NCBI GenBank assembly: GCA_016841605.1
Contig: JAENYV010000017.1
Span: 1-64,000 of the forward strand
Direction of reading: 5' to 3'
Length of the DNA: 64,000 nucleotides
Origin: Dethiobacter alkaliphilus
GTDB taxonomy: Bacteria > Bacillota > Dethiobacteria > DTU022 > UBA8154
The position numbers were made by a program, and so were the translations under genes. The notes under the pieces are model-generated. The model was not told the origin of the DNA and did not search any database. It was given only the letters and a program-made list of their open reading frames with translations. Below are positions 47,975 to 55,785 of the stretch, in pieces (the stretch's first letter is position 1; every line of letters starts with the position of its first letter).

Positions 47975-48754
47975 CTAATCACGCTCCAAGAATTCCGAAA
48001 TTTCCTCCATAAACTTAGTCCAGTTTTTTACGCTAAGAGCTAAATCCTTAAGGCTTTCAATAGAAGCGCCTTGCAAGTATGCTCTTTCTAATGAAATCAA
48101 TGCTTTCCCGAGATCGCAGTAATTAAGCCTGTTTCGTAAAATACCGCGGATATAAAACAAATCTTTTAAATAAGGTTTTTCCTTGTCGATGTTTTCAAAT
48201 TTACAAATTCTAAAAATGTACTTATATATTTTTGCAACCGATTCTTCGGAAATAAGGCCTCTCTTGTCCGTTTCGCTGTATTGATTAACAGATTTTTCTA
48301 TAGAATCAAGCAAAGTATTTAGGCCGTAACGTTTAAGGCATTTTCTAAAATCATTTGAGCCTTTGTCTGTCACCTGATACCCAGTAAGCTTTGCAAAATA
48401 ATCTTCAGCAATTTCCAATTCACGTTCTGATAAGTTAACCAATTCTTCCCGCCACATCATCATCATTTCCAGTTGATTCCGGCGCTCGTTTAATTCTTCC
48501 AGTTGCTCTTTCTGTTTTTGCAAAACGTACTGGTCGTCAAGTAGCCTTGCACCCTTCCCCTGGTTACATTCTCTGCATGATGTAATCAGATTGGTATTAT
48601 GGTTGTTGCCGCCTTCTTTTCGAGGCTTTATATGATCTACTTCTAAAACCACATCAGGAGCGCTTCTACCGCAATACTGGCACCTGAAAGAATCCCTTTT
48701 AAATACTTCAAATCGTGTTTTTTGGGAAAGGCTTTGCCGTTTGCCTTTACTCAT
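47975..48754 (-). CDS. HNH endonuclease domain protein
   Basis: 259 aa. CQYCGRS, VDHIKPRKEGGNNHNTNLIT and CRECNQGKG give the HNH site with its two-Cys pair structure (residues 23-69). The C-terminal 170 residues are helical and carry no recognised domain (LNTLLDSIEKSVNQYSETDK). It directly precedes the replication gene. HNH proteins here may nick DNA during replication or packaging. Confidence 0.8.
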   Translation of the reverse strand: MSKGKRQSLSQKTRFEVFKRDSFRCQYCGRSAPDVVLEVDHIKPRKEGGNNHNTNLITSCRECNQGKGARLLDDQYVLQKQKEQLEELNERRNQLEMMMMWREELVNLSERELEIAEDYFAKLTGYQVTDKGSNDFRKCLKRYGLNTLLDSIEKSVNQYSETDKRGLISEESVAKIYKYIFRICKFENIDKEKPYLKDLFYIRGILRNRLNYCDLGKALISLERAYLQGASIESLKDLALSVKNWTKFMEEISEFLERD

Positions 48755-48755
48755 A

Positions 48756-49019
48756 TCAAATCACATCCTCTCTCCTATCCCCCGGCCCTACGCTCCTCCC
48801 GTCCCGATGGCTCGTCCACGGGAACCGCACCATGCTGCCGCTTAGCATCCCGTCCCGCCACACTTCTGCCCTGCGGTCGAGAGTTATCTCGCCGTTCCTT
48901 TTGACTGTCAGAAATGGCTTGAAAACCTTGGGACCTCTAACCCTACCGTTTCCTTCTTCTTTGCCATCTCTTTTTACTATTGGAGTTTCTCTTCTTCTCA
49001 GAGTTATCTGTCCGCTCAT
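48756..49019 (-). CDS. Small hypothetical protein
   Basis: 87 aa, ATG at 49019 after AAAGGAGCTGCAAACG. Basic and β-like (ITLRRRETPIVKRDGKEEGN, GEITLDRRAEVWRDGMLSGS). It overlaps the upstream gene by 77 bases. The upstream part of the frame (to 49082) lacks a ribosome site. Confidence 0.45.
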   Translation of the reverse strand: MSGQITLRRRETPIVKRDGKEEGNGRVRGPKVFKPFLTVKRNGEITLDRRAEVWRDGMLSGSMVRFPWTSHRDGRSVGPGDRREDVI

Positions 49020-49164
49020 CGTTTGCAGCTCCTTTGGGCTTGATATTCCGCCACCATTCCGGCTCATACACCAGCTCCCCATTAACCCGCCGGTAATCCC
49101 GAGGATCTATATCCCCGATCCCGAGGGTCTCCGGTAATGGGTAGGGAAAGAAATTTTCTCTCAT
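48943..49164 (-). CDS. Small hypothetical protein coupled to Gp37/Gp68 gene
   Basis: 73 aa. Its ATG overlaps the stop of the upstream gene (ATGA). N-terminal FFPYPLPETLGIGDIDPRDY and a very basic end (NSNSKKRWQRRRKR). No family recognised. Confidence 0.45.
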   Translation of the reverse strand: MRENFFPYPLPETLGIGDIDPRDYRRVNGELVYEPEWWRNIKPKGAANDERTDNSEKKRNSNSKKRWQRRRKR

Positions 49165-50198
49165 GGCTTCACCCCCGGGAATTCGTTCCACTCGTGGCCA
49201 TCGAGTAAGCGACCAGCGGCTTTTTTGCCAACGCTAACCATAACTTGACTATCAGGAAATCGATAATCATGCTTAACCCAACGCTCTCCGAAAGTTCTTC
49301 CGTAACGGTTACTTTTCTCTTCGCTTTTGAAACCGGCGTCATAAGATGTTATCCACATTCCCCACTGTTTAAAGAAAAAAGGTGTCCCTGCCGCTATGCA
49401 CTGGTCGCGCAAACTCCGTGCCCAATCTGGGTGAATCGGCCTTGCTCCTGGTCCGCTTTCTCCGCCGCAAACAACCCAGTCCAGCGGTTGACAGAAACAG
49501 TTCGGCAATGACTGTCCCATTGCTCCGAGTCGACTTGTTATACCGCATCCTTCCAATACGTTCATTCGTGTCCATCTGTCAACCTGAACATCTGTCAAAT
49601 CCACCGGCCCCAGCATCGGTTCCACAGAAACACCACGATACGCAAATGGCGTCTTTAAAAGCAATGATATTCTGTAGCCAGCCATCTCCTGGTTTTCGGC
49701 TGTAACCATGCCAATTACATTAGGTAGAGGCCATGGCGAAGGCTCAGCGGTGCATCCCCTGGTTGTCATAAGCCAAACGTCATTAGCAACTGTTGGGCTT
49801 GTTAATATTTCATACATCCGTTCAGGCCTTTTAGTAAGAACGATAAAGGTATGCTGTGGAGACTCAGCCATCACGGCAAAAGCCTGTAAAATAAACATTT
49901 CCGACACTAACTTATGAAATAAGTCGTTCCATACTGCCCATACCATAGGCTTCTTCACCCGTAGCGGCAGTTTAAGATTGCTTCTCATGTGTCGGATAGC
50001 ACCGTTCCATTTTCCGTCCGGTGTGGTCAGGCCGGTATATCTTGCCCGAATCTTTTCATTTTGCTGGTTCTGCCGCATATGCGTTTCCCTAGCTGACCAA
50101 CAATGATCGCATCCCTCTGAGACCGGAGTGCAGCCGCCGATGAGGGACCAGGCCCGGTCCCAGTATAAGCCCTTAGCTATTCTCTTCAGCTCTGTCAT
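49161..50198 (-). CDS. Gp37/Gp68-type (DUF5131) radical-SAM-like protein
   Basis: The ATG at 50198 follows GGTGAGCAAT. Start region LKRIAKGLYWDRAWSLIGGC, then GGCTPVSEGCDHCW holds three cysteines typical of a radical-SAM-like Gp37/Gp68 cluster. Further WAVWNDLFHKLV, QHTFIVLTKRPERM, VSVEPMLGPVDL and DWVVCGGESGPGARPIHPDW match. This phage family is linked to nucleic-acid modification. The frame extends to 50240, but that start has no ribosome site. Confidence 0.8.
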   Translation of the reverse strand: MTELKRIAKGLYWDRAWSLIGGCTPVSEGCDHCWSARETHMRQNQQNEKIRARYTGLTTPDGKWNGAIRHMRSNLKLPLRVKKPMVWAVWNDLFHKLVSEMFILQAFAVMAESPQHTFIVLTKRPERMYEILTSPTVANDVWLMTTRGCTAEPSPWPLPNVIGMVTAENQEMAGYRISLLLKTPFAYRGVSVEPMLGPVDLTDVQVDRWTRMNVLEGCGITSRLGAMGQSLPNCFCQPLDWVVCGGESGPGARPIHPDWARSLRDQCIAAGTPFFFKQWGMWITSYDAGFKSEEKSNRYGRTFGERWVKHDYRFPDSQVMVSVGKKAAGRLLDGHEWNEFPGVKP

Positions 50199-50418
50199 AT
50201 TGCTCACCGCATCCTTCCCAGGATTGATATTTCGCAACATTTCGAAGCAGCCTTTCGCACCTTATGCCAATATGGGTGAAGCAAAATTTTTTGTCATTTG
50301 GGGATAAAGATGAATTTTGAATAATCTTAGAAACAGCCAAAATCTCGACGGGGTTGCAGTTTCTTATCCCAGACTTAAATTTTTTCTTGTCTTCATCGGA
50401 TAAAATCTTAGCTTTCAT
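50173..50418 (-). CDS. Small hypothetical protein
   Basis: 81 aa, basic. KILSDEDKKKFKSGIRNCNP, VEILAVSKIIQNSSLSPNDK, then KFCFTHIGIRCERLLRNVAK. Overlaps the Gp37/Gp68 gene by 26 bases and directly follows the next cysteine protein. Function unknown. Confidence 0.45.
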   Translation of the reverse strand: MKAKILSDEDKKKFKSGIRNCNPVEILAVSKIIQNSSLSPNDKKFCFTHIGIRCERLLRNVAKYQSWEGCGEQYDRAEENS

Positions 50419-50625
50419 CTATTCCCCGCTCCCTTCCAGGGCTTTCTCTCTTTTCTCCCAATAGTTGCAGTCTTCGCATGTACCTTTACCAACTGCAAAA
50501 AATCCGGAACGAGGGAGCAATAAAGCATTTGGGCATTCAGGTTGTACAAACACCAGCATCATCCCAACTTTGTATGCCTGCCTGCATGTTCGACATTTCT
50601 GATATTTGCCGCGGTACTTAGCCAT
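50419..50625 (-). CDS. Small zinc-ribbon-like protein
   Basis: 68 aa. KCRTCRQ near the start and CEDCNYW near the end frame a possible four-cysteine zinc site; there is also an isolated Cys in VFVQPECPN. Common small phage protein type; no name known to me. Confidence 0.5.
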   Translation of the reverse strand: MAKYRGKYQKCRTCRQAYKVGMMLVFVQPECPNALLLPRSGFFAVGKGTCEDCNYWEKREKALEGSGE

Positions 50626-50995
50626 CAGCCCCGCTCCTCTCTAAGGAATCACACCACTCTATAAATGCGGCAATAATCGGAGCTGGATTTTTACCACCAG
50701 CCCACCCGCAAAAACCTATAAATCCATCCTTGTTAAAGCTTATACACTCCCGCTGGGTGAAATAGTGGCTATTAATGAACAGGTAGCACTCAACAAGACC
50801 GCCCCTTGACGTGAATTTGCTCTTTATTTTTTGGCTCATCCTCATCGAATTTACAGACATATCGCCGTTTTTGCAGGCCCGCTTAATGTGCTTATTCAAC
50901 AGCATTGTCAGAGTGCATATATCGCCTTCTGTTATGTCGGAATAGGATAGCCCTTTGCTTTTGAAATATTCTCTTGCTTCGTCGGTTCCCATCAT
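50618..50995 (-). CDS. Hypothetical protein
   Basis: 125 aa. EYFKSKGLSYSDITEGDICT, LTMLLNKHIKRACKNGDMSV and VECYLFINSHYFTQRECISF; β-rich with several Cys. It overlaps both neighbours by 4-8 bases. No family recognised. Confidence 0.5.
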   Translation of the reverse strand: MMGTDEAREYFKSKGLSYSDITEGDICTLTMLLNKHIKRACKNGDMSVNSMRMSQKIKSKFTSRGGLVECYLFINSHYFTQRECISFNKDGFIGFCGWAGGKNPAPIIAAFIEWCDSLERSGADG

Positions 50996-51273
50996 TCCCC
51001 GCTCCCTTCATTTCTCAAGAAATATCTCTCCCAGCAACGTGCCCCGTTGTTTTCGCACTTTCCCCCTACCTCTATCCGGCAAGTCTCAATATCTATTGCA
51101 TCCATAGGGCAGTAATCGCTATTTGTAGCAAGACGGGTGCAGGCTTTTTGCAGAGCTATCCGCAGCCGTTCATTCTCTTTCTTCTCTGCCTCAAGTTTCC
51201 AGCGAAGCCTCGTATTTATATCCCGAAGATGGGTTATTCTTTGCGATATCGGAACTTTTTCCCATTCTCCCAT
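50992..51273 (-). CDS. Hypothetical protein with coiled coil
   Basis: 93 aa. A coiled coil (HLRDINTRLRWKLEAEKKEN, ERLRIALQKACTRLATNSDY) precedes a Cys-containing tail (CPMDAIDIETCRIEVGGKCE). Typical of an early phage accessory; function unknown. Confidence 0.5.
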   Translation of the reverse strand: MGEWEKVPISQRITHLRDINTRLRWKLEAEKKENERLRIALQKACTRLATNSDYCPMDAIDIETCRIEVGGKCENNGARCWERYFLRNEGSGE

Positions 51274-51326
51274 GGTAGGGCTTACCTCACTTTCATGAAT
51301 ATGGAAAAATTCCAGGGTAAAAAAAT

Positions 51327-51605
51327 TTACCTTTTATTGCTCCAACTTTCTGATTGCTTCATGTGAAAGAACATAGTTTCAATGCATTGTTTGCACACAT
51401 TCTTATCAGAATAAGTCATCAAATTTTTACTTTCCCCGCAGAATATACATCCAGGTTCGTATTTCCGGAGAATAACCTCTTGCTTGTTACCACAGAACAT
51501 TTCTATCGGTGAATTATCTTCCCAGCCTATACTTTTCCGAAGCTCTTTCGGTATAACTAACCTTCCCAGGTCGTCTATTTTTCTTATAATGCCAAGAGGT
51601 TTCAC
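51327..51605 (-). CDS. AbrB-type transcriptional regulator with zinc finger
   Basis: 92 aa. GIIRKIDDLGRLVIPKELRK is the AbrB/SpoVT swapped-hairpin DNA-binding domain. A four-cysteine motif CIFCGES ... CKQCIET follows at residues 54-78. It forms a dimer and binds AT-rich regions (family knowledge); targets in the phage are unknown. Confidence 0.85.
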   Translation of the reverse strand: MKPLGIIRKIDDLGRLVIPKELRKSIGWEDNSPIEMFCGNKQEVILRKYEPGCIFCGESKNLMTYSDKNVCKQCIETMFFHMKQSESWSNKR

Positions 51606-51680
51606 TGTTCCTCATCCTTTCTAAGGGAAAATTGAACAATTGCAAACGGACTCAACTATAGTAATTCTCCCCGCTTTTGT

Positions 51681-53309
51681 TTACTGTTCTGCGTAATGCT
51701 TCAAATTACTTACCCAAACCTTCTCTGATACCTGATACGTCAAGAACATTCCCTTGGCCGCCGGCAGAAGCGCTCGCAGAATCGTCTCCCCGATAGCCTT
51801 CGCTGCGCCCACCGGAACTGCATTCCCTATCCTTTCCCGCCATCTTGCATGACTTCCCCCGGCAAGTTTGAGCGGGCTCCCGTTCGGCATGTAAAGCGGA
51901 AAGCCCTGCAGTGCGGCCAGCTCCAGCGTTGTAAGCGGCCGGTGCCAGGTGCCGTCCAACGAGATAATAACCGGCGGCGTATCAGGCCTGTCCGTTTCAG
52001 CAGGTATCCGGGGATCTGCCACGGCAGCTGTTCCCGAGTGTAAATTCCGGGCACCGGTGACCGTATTAGCTGGCTCATTCCAATCCTGGACACCATACAT
52101 GCCTGCCCGTGGAGAGCATCTCAGACGGGGATCTGCAACAGTCAGCGCTCCGGAAGAAGGTTTTCCCGCTCCGGTTACCACTCCGGCCGTCTCATTCCAT
52201 GGTGTGACACGGTAAATATGATTAAATTGCGGCGGCTTCCTGGGATCTGATACCGCCGGCGCTCCACTCCCCAACCTGCTCCCCGTCACTGTAAAGCAAG
52301 GCTCATCCCACTTAACGACCTTATATTTATTGCCATAACCCTGAACATTATCAATACGCGGATCTGCTATAGCTGCCATTCCGTTACTTCCACCAGTCCG
52401 GGCAGAAGCTATTACAGCAGTCCCCGGCTCTTCCCACGGGACTATCTTAAAAGCTCCTCCCCGGGGTGAATAATTCAAATCTTCCAGGTCCCGCCAGTCG
52501 CCTCCGGCAGGAATAAGGGCTATCCTTACCCAGGTCTTCCACTGCAGACGGGGTAACCGGTGCATGGGTCCGGCACTTTCGTCGTCTGGAAGTGGCATCG
52601 GCCCGATGATATCTCCAATAGTTTTAAGCTTCTTTTTTGGTGGCTGATAGACGAAAGCAGGAACTTTCTCCGGGTTCCTGGCGATAAGCAGGTATCGTCT
52701 ACGTTTTTGGCCAAGGCCCCCGATTTCTCCGCAGCAATGAAAACCGTCGTTCACTGCGTAACCGTAGGACTGAAGAAGTCCTTTAATCGTGTGCAAAAGA
52801 GTCTTCCCCCGGGAAGTAATCCGGGGAACGTTCTCCAGCATGATAATTCCGGGCAGGTCATTCCTGAAGGCCTCCAGCACCAGCCACAGGCCTCGAACTG
52901 TTAAATTATTAAGTGCTTGGTATTTTGCGCTTTGTGCTGCCGCTTTTGGAAGAAGCCCGGAAAAACCCTTGCAAGGCGGCGAACTGAATATTACATCCGG
53001 AACGATACCCCCGCAGGCTTTCCTGATGTCTTCCGGCCCGGACTCTCTCCAGTCATCCGGAGGCTCCTGGCCGTGGTAAGCAATATAGTCCTCCCGGGAA
53101 AATAAGTCCAGCCGCACAGCCGGAGCCCCGGTTAGAGCTTCGAAATCAGCGCAGGCCTCCGGGTCACAATCTATGCCGGCAAGTGTATAAAAGCTGCCTT
53201 CCAGGTCCCAAAAACGCTCTGCAGCCTGCTGGAACCCGAGAGCTGCTCCACCCAGTCCTGAAAAGAGATGAAGAATTGAAAAAGTAATTTTTTTCACCTT
53301 TCTTCCCAC
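51681..53309 (-). CDS. C5-DNA methyltransferase with tandem target-repeat units
   Basis: 542 aa. Motif I HLFSGLGGAALGFQ, motif IV SSPPCKGFSG (catalytic Cys), motif VI MLENVPR, motif VIII QKRRRYLLIAR, and motifs IX-X in ELAALQGFP and RERIGNAVPVGAAKA are all present, so it is catalytically complete. The variable region (~280-430) carries four similar ~38-aa units with W(E/D/N)EP, (V/T)G, G(A/S)xAVADPR. Each may recognise a target, as in multispecific phage methylases. It probably protects phage DNA from restriction. No cognate nuclease gene is seen. Confidence 0.87.
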   Translation of the reverse strand: MGRKVKKITFSILHLFSGLGGAALGFQQAAERFWDLEGSFYTLAGIDCDPEACADFEALTGAPAVRLDLFSREDYIAYHGQEPPDDWRESGPEDIRKACGGIVPDVIFSSPPCKGFSGLLPKAAAQSAKYQALNNLTVRGLWLVLEAFRNDLPGIIMLENVPRITSRGKTLLHTIKGLLQSYGYAVNDGFHCCGEIGGLGQKRRRYLLIARNPEKVPAFVYQPPKKKLKTIGDIIGPMPLPDDESAGPMHRLPRLQWKTWVRIALIPAGGDWRDLEDLNYSPRGGAFKIVPWEEPGTAVIASARTGGSNGMAAIADPRIDNVQGYGNKYKVVKWDEPCFTVTGSRLGSGAPAVSDPRKPPQFNHIYRVTPWNETAGVVTGAGKPSSGALTVADPRLRCSPRAGMYGVQDWNEPANTVTGARNLHSGTAAVADPRIPAETDRPDTPPVIISLDGTWHRPLTTLELAALQGFPLYMPNGSPLKLAGGSHARWRERIGNAVPVGAAKAIGETILRALLPAAKGMFLTYQVSEKVWVSNLKHYAEQ

Positions 53310-54130
53310 CCATCCGGAGGCTGCCAGTTCCAGAGTCCCTGCGCCCCTTTAGCCGGTATCGGTTGAGGTAGTATGGTCATGTTGGTAAACTCCCACGCAT
53401 ATCGTCCCGGCGTCCAGTCGCCAAAAAGCATTTCAAGTTCAGTCGGTACGAAGTAGTCCGCAAAATCTGGAGCGTGCTTGTCGGTTGTCATGCTTTCCGC
53501 TCCGATCGGGATGTGCCTTGCAATATCCACGTTGGTTCCTGGGTGGTATACGATGCGCCAGCAGTTAACAAGCTCCGCTGTGGCTATGATGCAGCCGGTT
53601 GGCAAGCTATCAAAGCTGTATATATCAGGCAAGTCCAATGCGCTTGCAAACGGATGAAGTTCTCTGTCAAGATAGGGATTCGTATCAAACGATTTTTTCG
53701 CCGCATGAATTGCTACAAGGCCACGGAATGAGGTGCTCCATGATCTGGTTTCAAATCTCTTGGCTCCTGTAGCCATTAAAGAGGCCCATGGCTGCCATAA
53801 AGTTATTGCTTTCATCAACCCGTCGCCTCCTCTTCCACATCCAGCGGTCCCCGGGGCACCGGACTCTTCGCCCGGCACCCCCCACATCTCCGGCCTGATT
53901 CTGTCTCGCTCCCCGAGGTAGAGGATTCGGCCGGCAATATTCGCTTCGTCACGCTTAACTTCTGCAGCCATCGCGTCTATAGTCCATCCGTGCTCATACA
54001 TTTCGATAAGATGACGGTCCCCATCCGGTGTCCATGGCCGGTCTGGGGAGAGGTCGGTAAGATCGATGCCGAGGCTGCGGTATAGGTTTTTCATCTCTCT
54101 ACAAACCTTCAGGTCGTTGATTACGTTCAC
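53294..54130 (-). CDS. ASCH domain protein, with Myb-like N-terminus
   Basis: 278 aa. N-terminal 105 residues: Myb-like PWTPDGDRHLIEMYEHGWTI, DAMAAEVKRDEANIAGRILY. From MKAITLWQPWASLMATGAKR (with FETRSWSTSFRG and LVAIHAAKKS) to the end it is an ASCH fold, an RNA/nucleotide-binding module near helicases and translation genes. A ribosome-like GAGGAGGCGACGGGTTG precedes the internal ATG, and a neighbouring frame ends VEEEATG-stop there, so this could be two genes joined by a frameshift. It overlaps the methylase by 16 bases. Confidence 0.65.
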   Translation of the reverse strand: MNVINDLKVCREMKNLYRSLGIDLTDLSPDRPWTPDGDRHLIEMYEHGWTIDAMAAEVKRDEANIAGRILYLGERDRIRPEMWGVPGEESGAPGTAGCGRGGDGLMKAITLWQPWASLMATGAKRFETRSWSTSFRGLVAIHAAKKSFDTNPYLDRELHPFASALDLPDIYSFDSLPTGCIIATAELVNCWRIVYHPGTNVDIARHIPIGAESMTTDKHAPDFADYFVPTELEMLFGDWTPGRYAWEFTNMTILPQPIPAKGAQGLWNWQPPDGWEER

Positions 54131-54243
54131 GCGACCACCTCCAAATAGTGAACAGTTCCGTACGGGCTAAGTAGCCATAATAACGACAATTAGAATAAGT
54201 TATAAGCTCAAATTTTCTTTATGTGTTCGTTTGTTCGGAACAC

Positions 54244-54954
54244 TTACCGTTCTCCGGCGATATATACTTCTTTACCGGTAAGCTCCTGTATCTCCCTTTT
54301 AAACAAATTCTCATCCGAATTCTCATTACTCAAATGGACTAACCAAATTTCTTGCACACGGGAAAGGTCGTTCACTTTCAAAAATTCTTTTACATTTTCC
54401 AGGCTAAAATGACTTTGAATAAGTCTATTTTTCATCGCTTCAGGTAAAACACCGCTCTCAACATTGCGATTAAGGATCCCATAGCTGTGGTTTGCTTCGA
54501 TCATAATGTGAGTAAGGCCGTTAAATTTATAGCGTATATAATAGGTATCAGTGGCATAAAGCAGTTTTTCGCCCGCCTGGTTGACCAGCAGGAAGCCGAG
54601 CGGTTCTGCCGCGTCGTGCTCCGTCGGGAAGGGGAGAACAGTCCAGGTGTCAATGTGAAATTGCTTCAGTGGTATTACATGGCGGAATCTGTGCCCTTCA
54701 AGGCTGAGCGCATTAAAAGTGCCACCTGAGGCGTAAACGTCAATTCCAGCCCTTGCGATTATTTTTGCCGCTCTGCTGTGGTCAAAATGCTCGTGAGTAA
54801 CCAGGCACCCGGCAATACTGGACATATTAAACCCTGTTTTCCGCTGAATATCAGAGAAATGTATCCCGCACTCCAGAAGGATCGGAGTAACACCATCGGT
54901 AACGTGATAGCAATTACCCCTGCTCCCGGATGCAAGAGGAGTAATTAGAATCAA
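54244..54954 (-). CDS. MBL-fold metallohydrolase (exonuclease-like)
   Basis: 236 aa, TTG start after GGAGGGCCCGGGGTT. LASGSRGNCYHVTDGVTPIL is the MBL first strand and THEHFDHSRAAKII the zinc motif HxHxDH. The YycJ/RNase J-like members degrade DNA or RNA. It is the third gene of the RecT recombination cluster and probably has nuclease activity there (family knowledge plus position). Confidence 0.8.
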   Translation of the reverse strand: MILITPLASGSRGNCYHVTDGVTPILLECGIHFSDIQRKTGFNMSSIAGCLVTHEHFDHSRAAKIIARAGIDVYASGGTFNALSLEGHRFRHVIPLKQFHIDTWTVLPFPTEHDAAEPLGFLLVNQAGEKLLYATDTYYIRYKFNGLTHIMIEANHSYGILNRNVESGVLPEAMKNRLIQSHFSLENVKEFLKVNDLSRVQEIWLVHLSNENSDENLFKREIQELTGKEVYIAGER

Positions 54955-55781
54955 AACCCCGGGCCCTCCTGCCTACCCATTTCGGGTTGATCGTCCTGTT
55001 CCGGCTCCGGCTCCGGCACCGGTTCAGGTTCAGATTCAATATCAATAACTTCATTGTTTGCGTTTTCGCTAATTTCATCAGCAACGCGTGCCTCGACTGT
55101 TCTTTCGTCTGCGTCCGAAGTAAAGGCATTAACCATATCGACCGACATTACCCCATATTTGCTAAGCAGATGACGTAGCAAGGTTTTAAGCGCCATCTCT
55201 TCGAAATTTGTTTTCCATGCCGAATTAGAGCTGTTGTAGGATTTGCTATACCTTTTTGCGTGCGCTTCCACCTTTTCTTTAGTCCAGTAAATAGACTTTT
55301 TAAATCCATTTACTGTCTCTATATATGCGAAATAGCCAATCACTTCAAAGCTCGTTGCTTCTCCGCTTAGATCAAGCTCCCCGGTAATTTTGTTATGGCT
55401 CTTCAGCTCACCCTCATAGACAACATCAGCATTGATGTATCTATACTGGCCAGTCCGCATGGCCAGCTGGATATATCCCTTGTAGCCAATCTGAAATTGT
55501 GGTTCGCTTACCCCTTTGTTTTTGTAAGGGACGATATAAGCAAAACCGAGACTTTTATTGATAGGGAGCTTAAGAGTGGCCGCTTTAAGGGCTTCCATAA
55601 TCACTGCCTGGGGCTTGCAGTTTTGAAGATATGTGTCGTTTCCGTATATATCGATTAAAGAGGCAATAAAGAGGGGTGCCCCATCCTGCAGTGCGTTGCG
55701 AAACTGTTCCTGAACGCTATCTACGCTTATAATATTTTTTAACTTTTGAACCGGAGTAAGGCTAGTAGTTGTAGTTGTCAT
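54951..55781 (-). CDS. recT: RecT-type single-strand annealing protein
   Basis: The ATG at 55781 lies 12 bases after GGAGG at the end of the ATPase gene. 276 aa: LTPVQKLKNIISVDSVQEQF, IDIYGNDTYLQNCKPQAVIM, LPINKSLGFAYIVPYKNKGV and FQIGYKGYIQLAMRTGQYRY are RecT. It pairs with the SMC-like ATPase/nuclease next to it to recombine phage DNA. The last 60 residues are acidic and Pro/Glu-rich. Confidence 0.93.
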   Translation of the reverse strand: MTTTTTSLTPVQKLKNIISVDSVQEQFRNALQDGAPLFIASLIDIYGNDTYLQNCKPQAVIMEALKAATLKLPINKSLGFAYIVPYKNKGVSEPQFQIGYKGYIQLAMRTGQYRYINADVVYEGELKSHNKITGELDLSGEATSFEVIGYFAYIETVNGFKKSIYWTKEKVEAHAKRYSKSYNSSNSAWKTNFEEMALKTLLRHLLSKYGVMSVDMVNAFTSDADERTVEARVADEISENANNEVIDIESEPEPVPEPEPEQDDQPEMGRQEGPGF

Positions 55782-55785
55782 TGCT

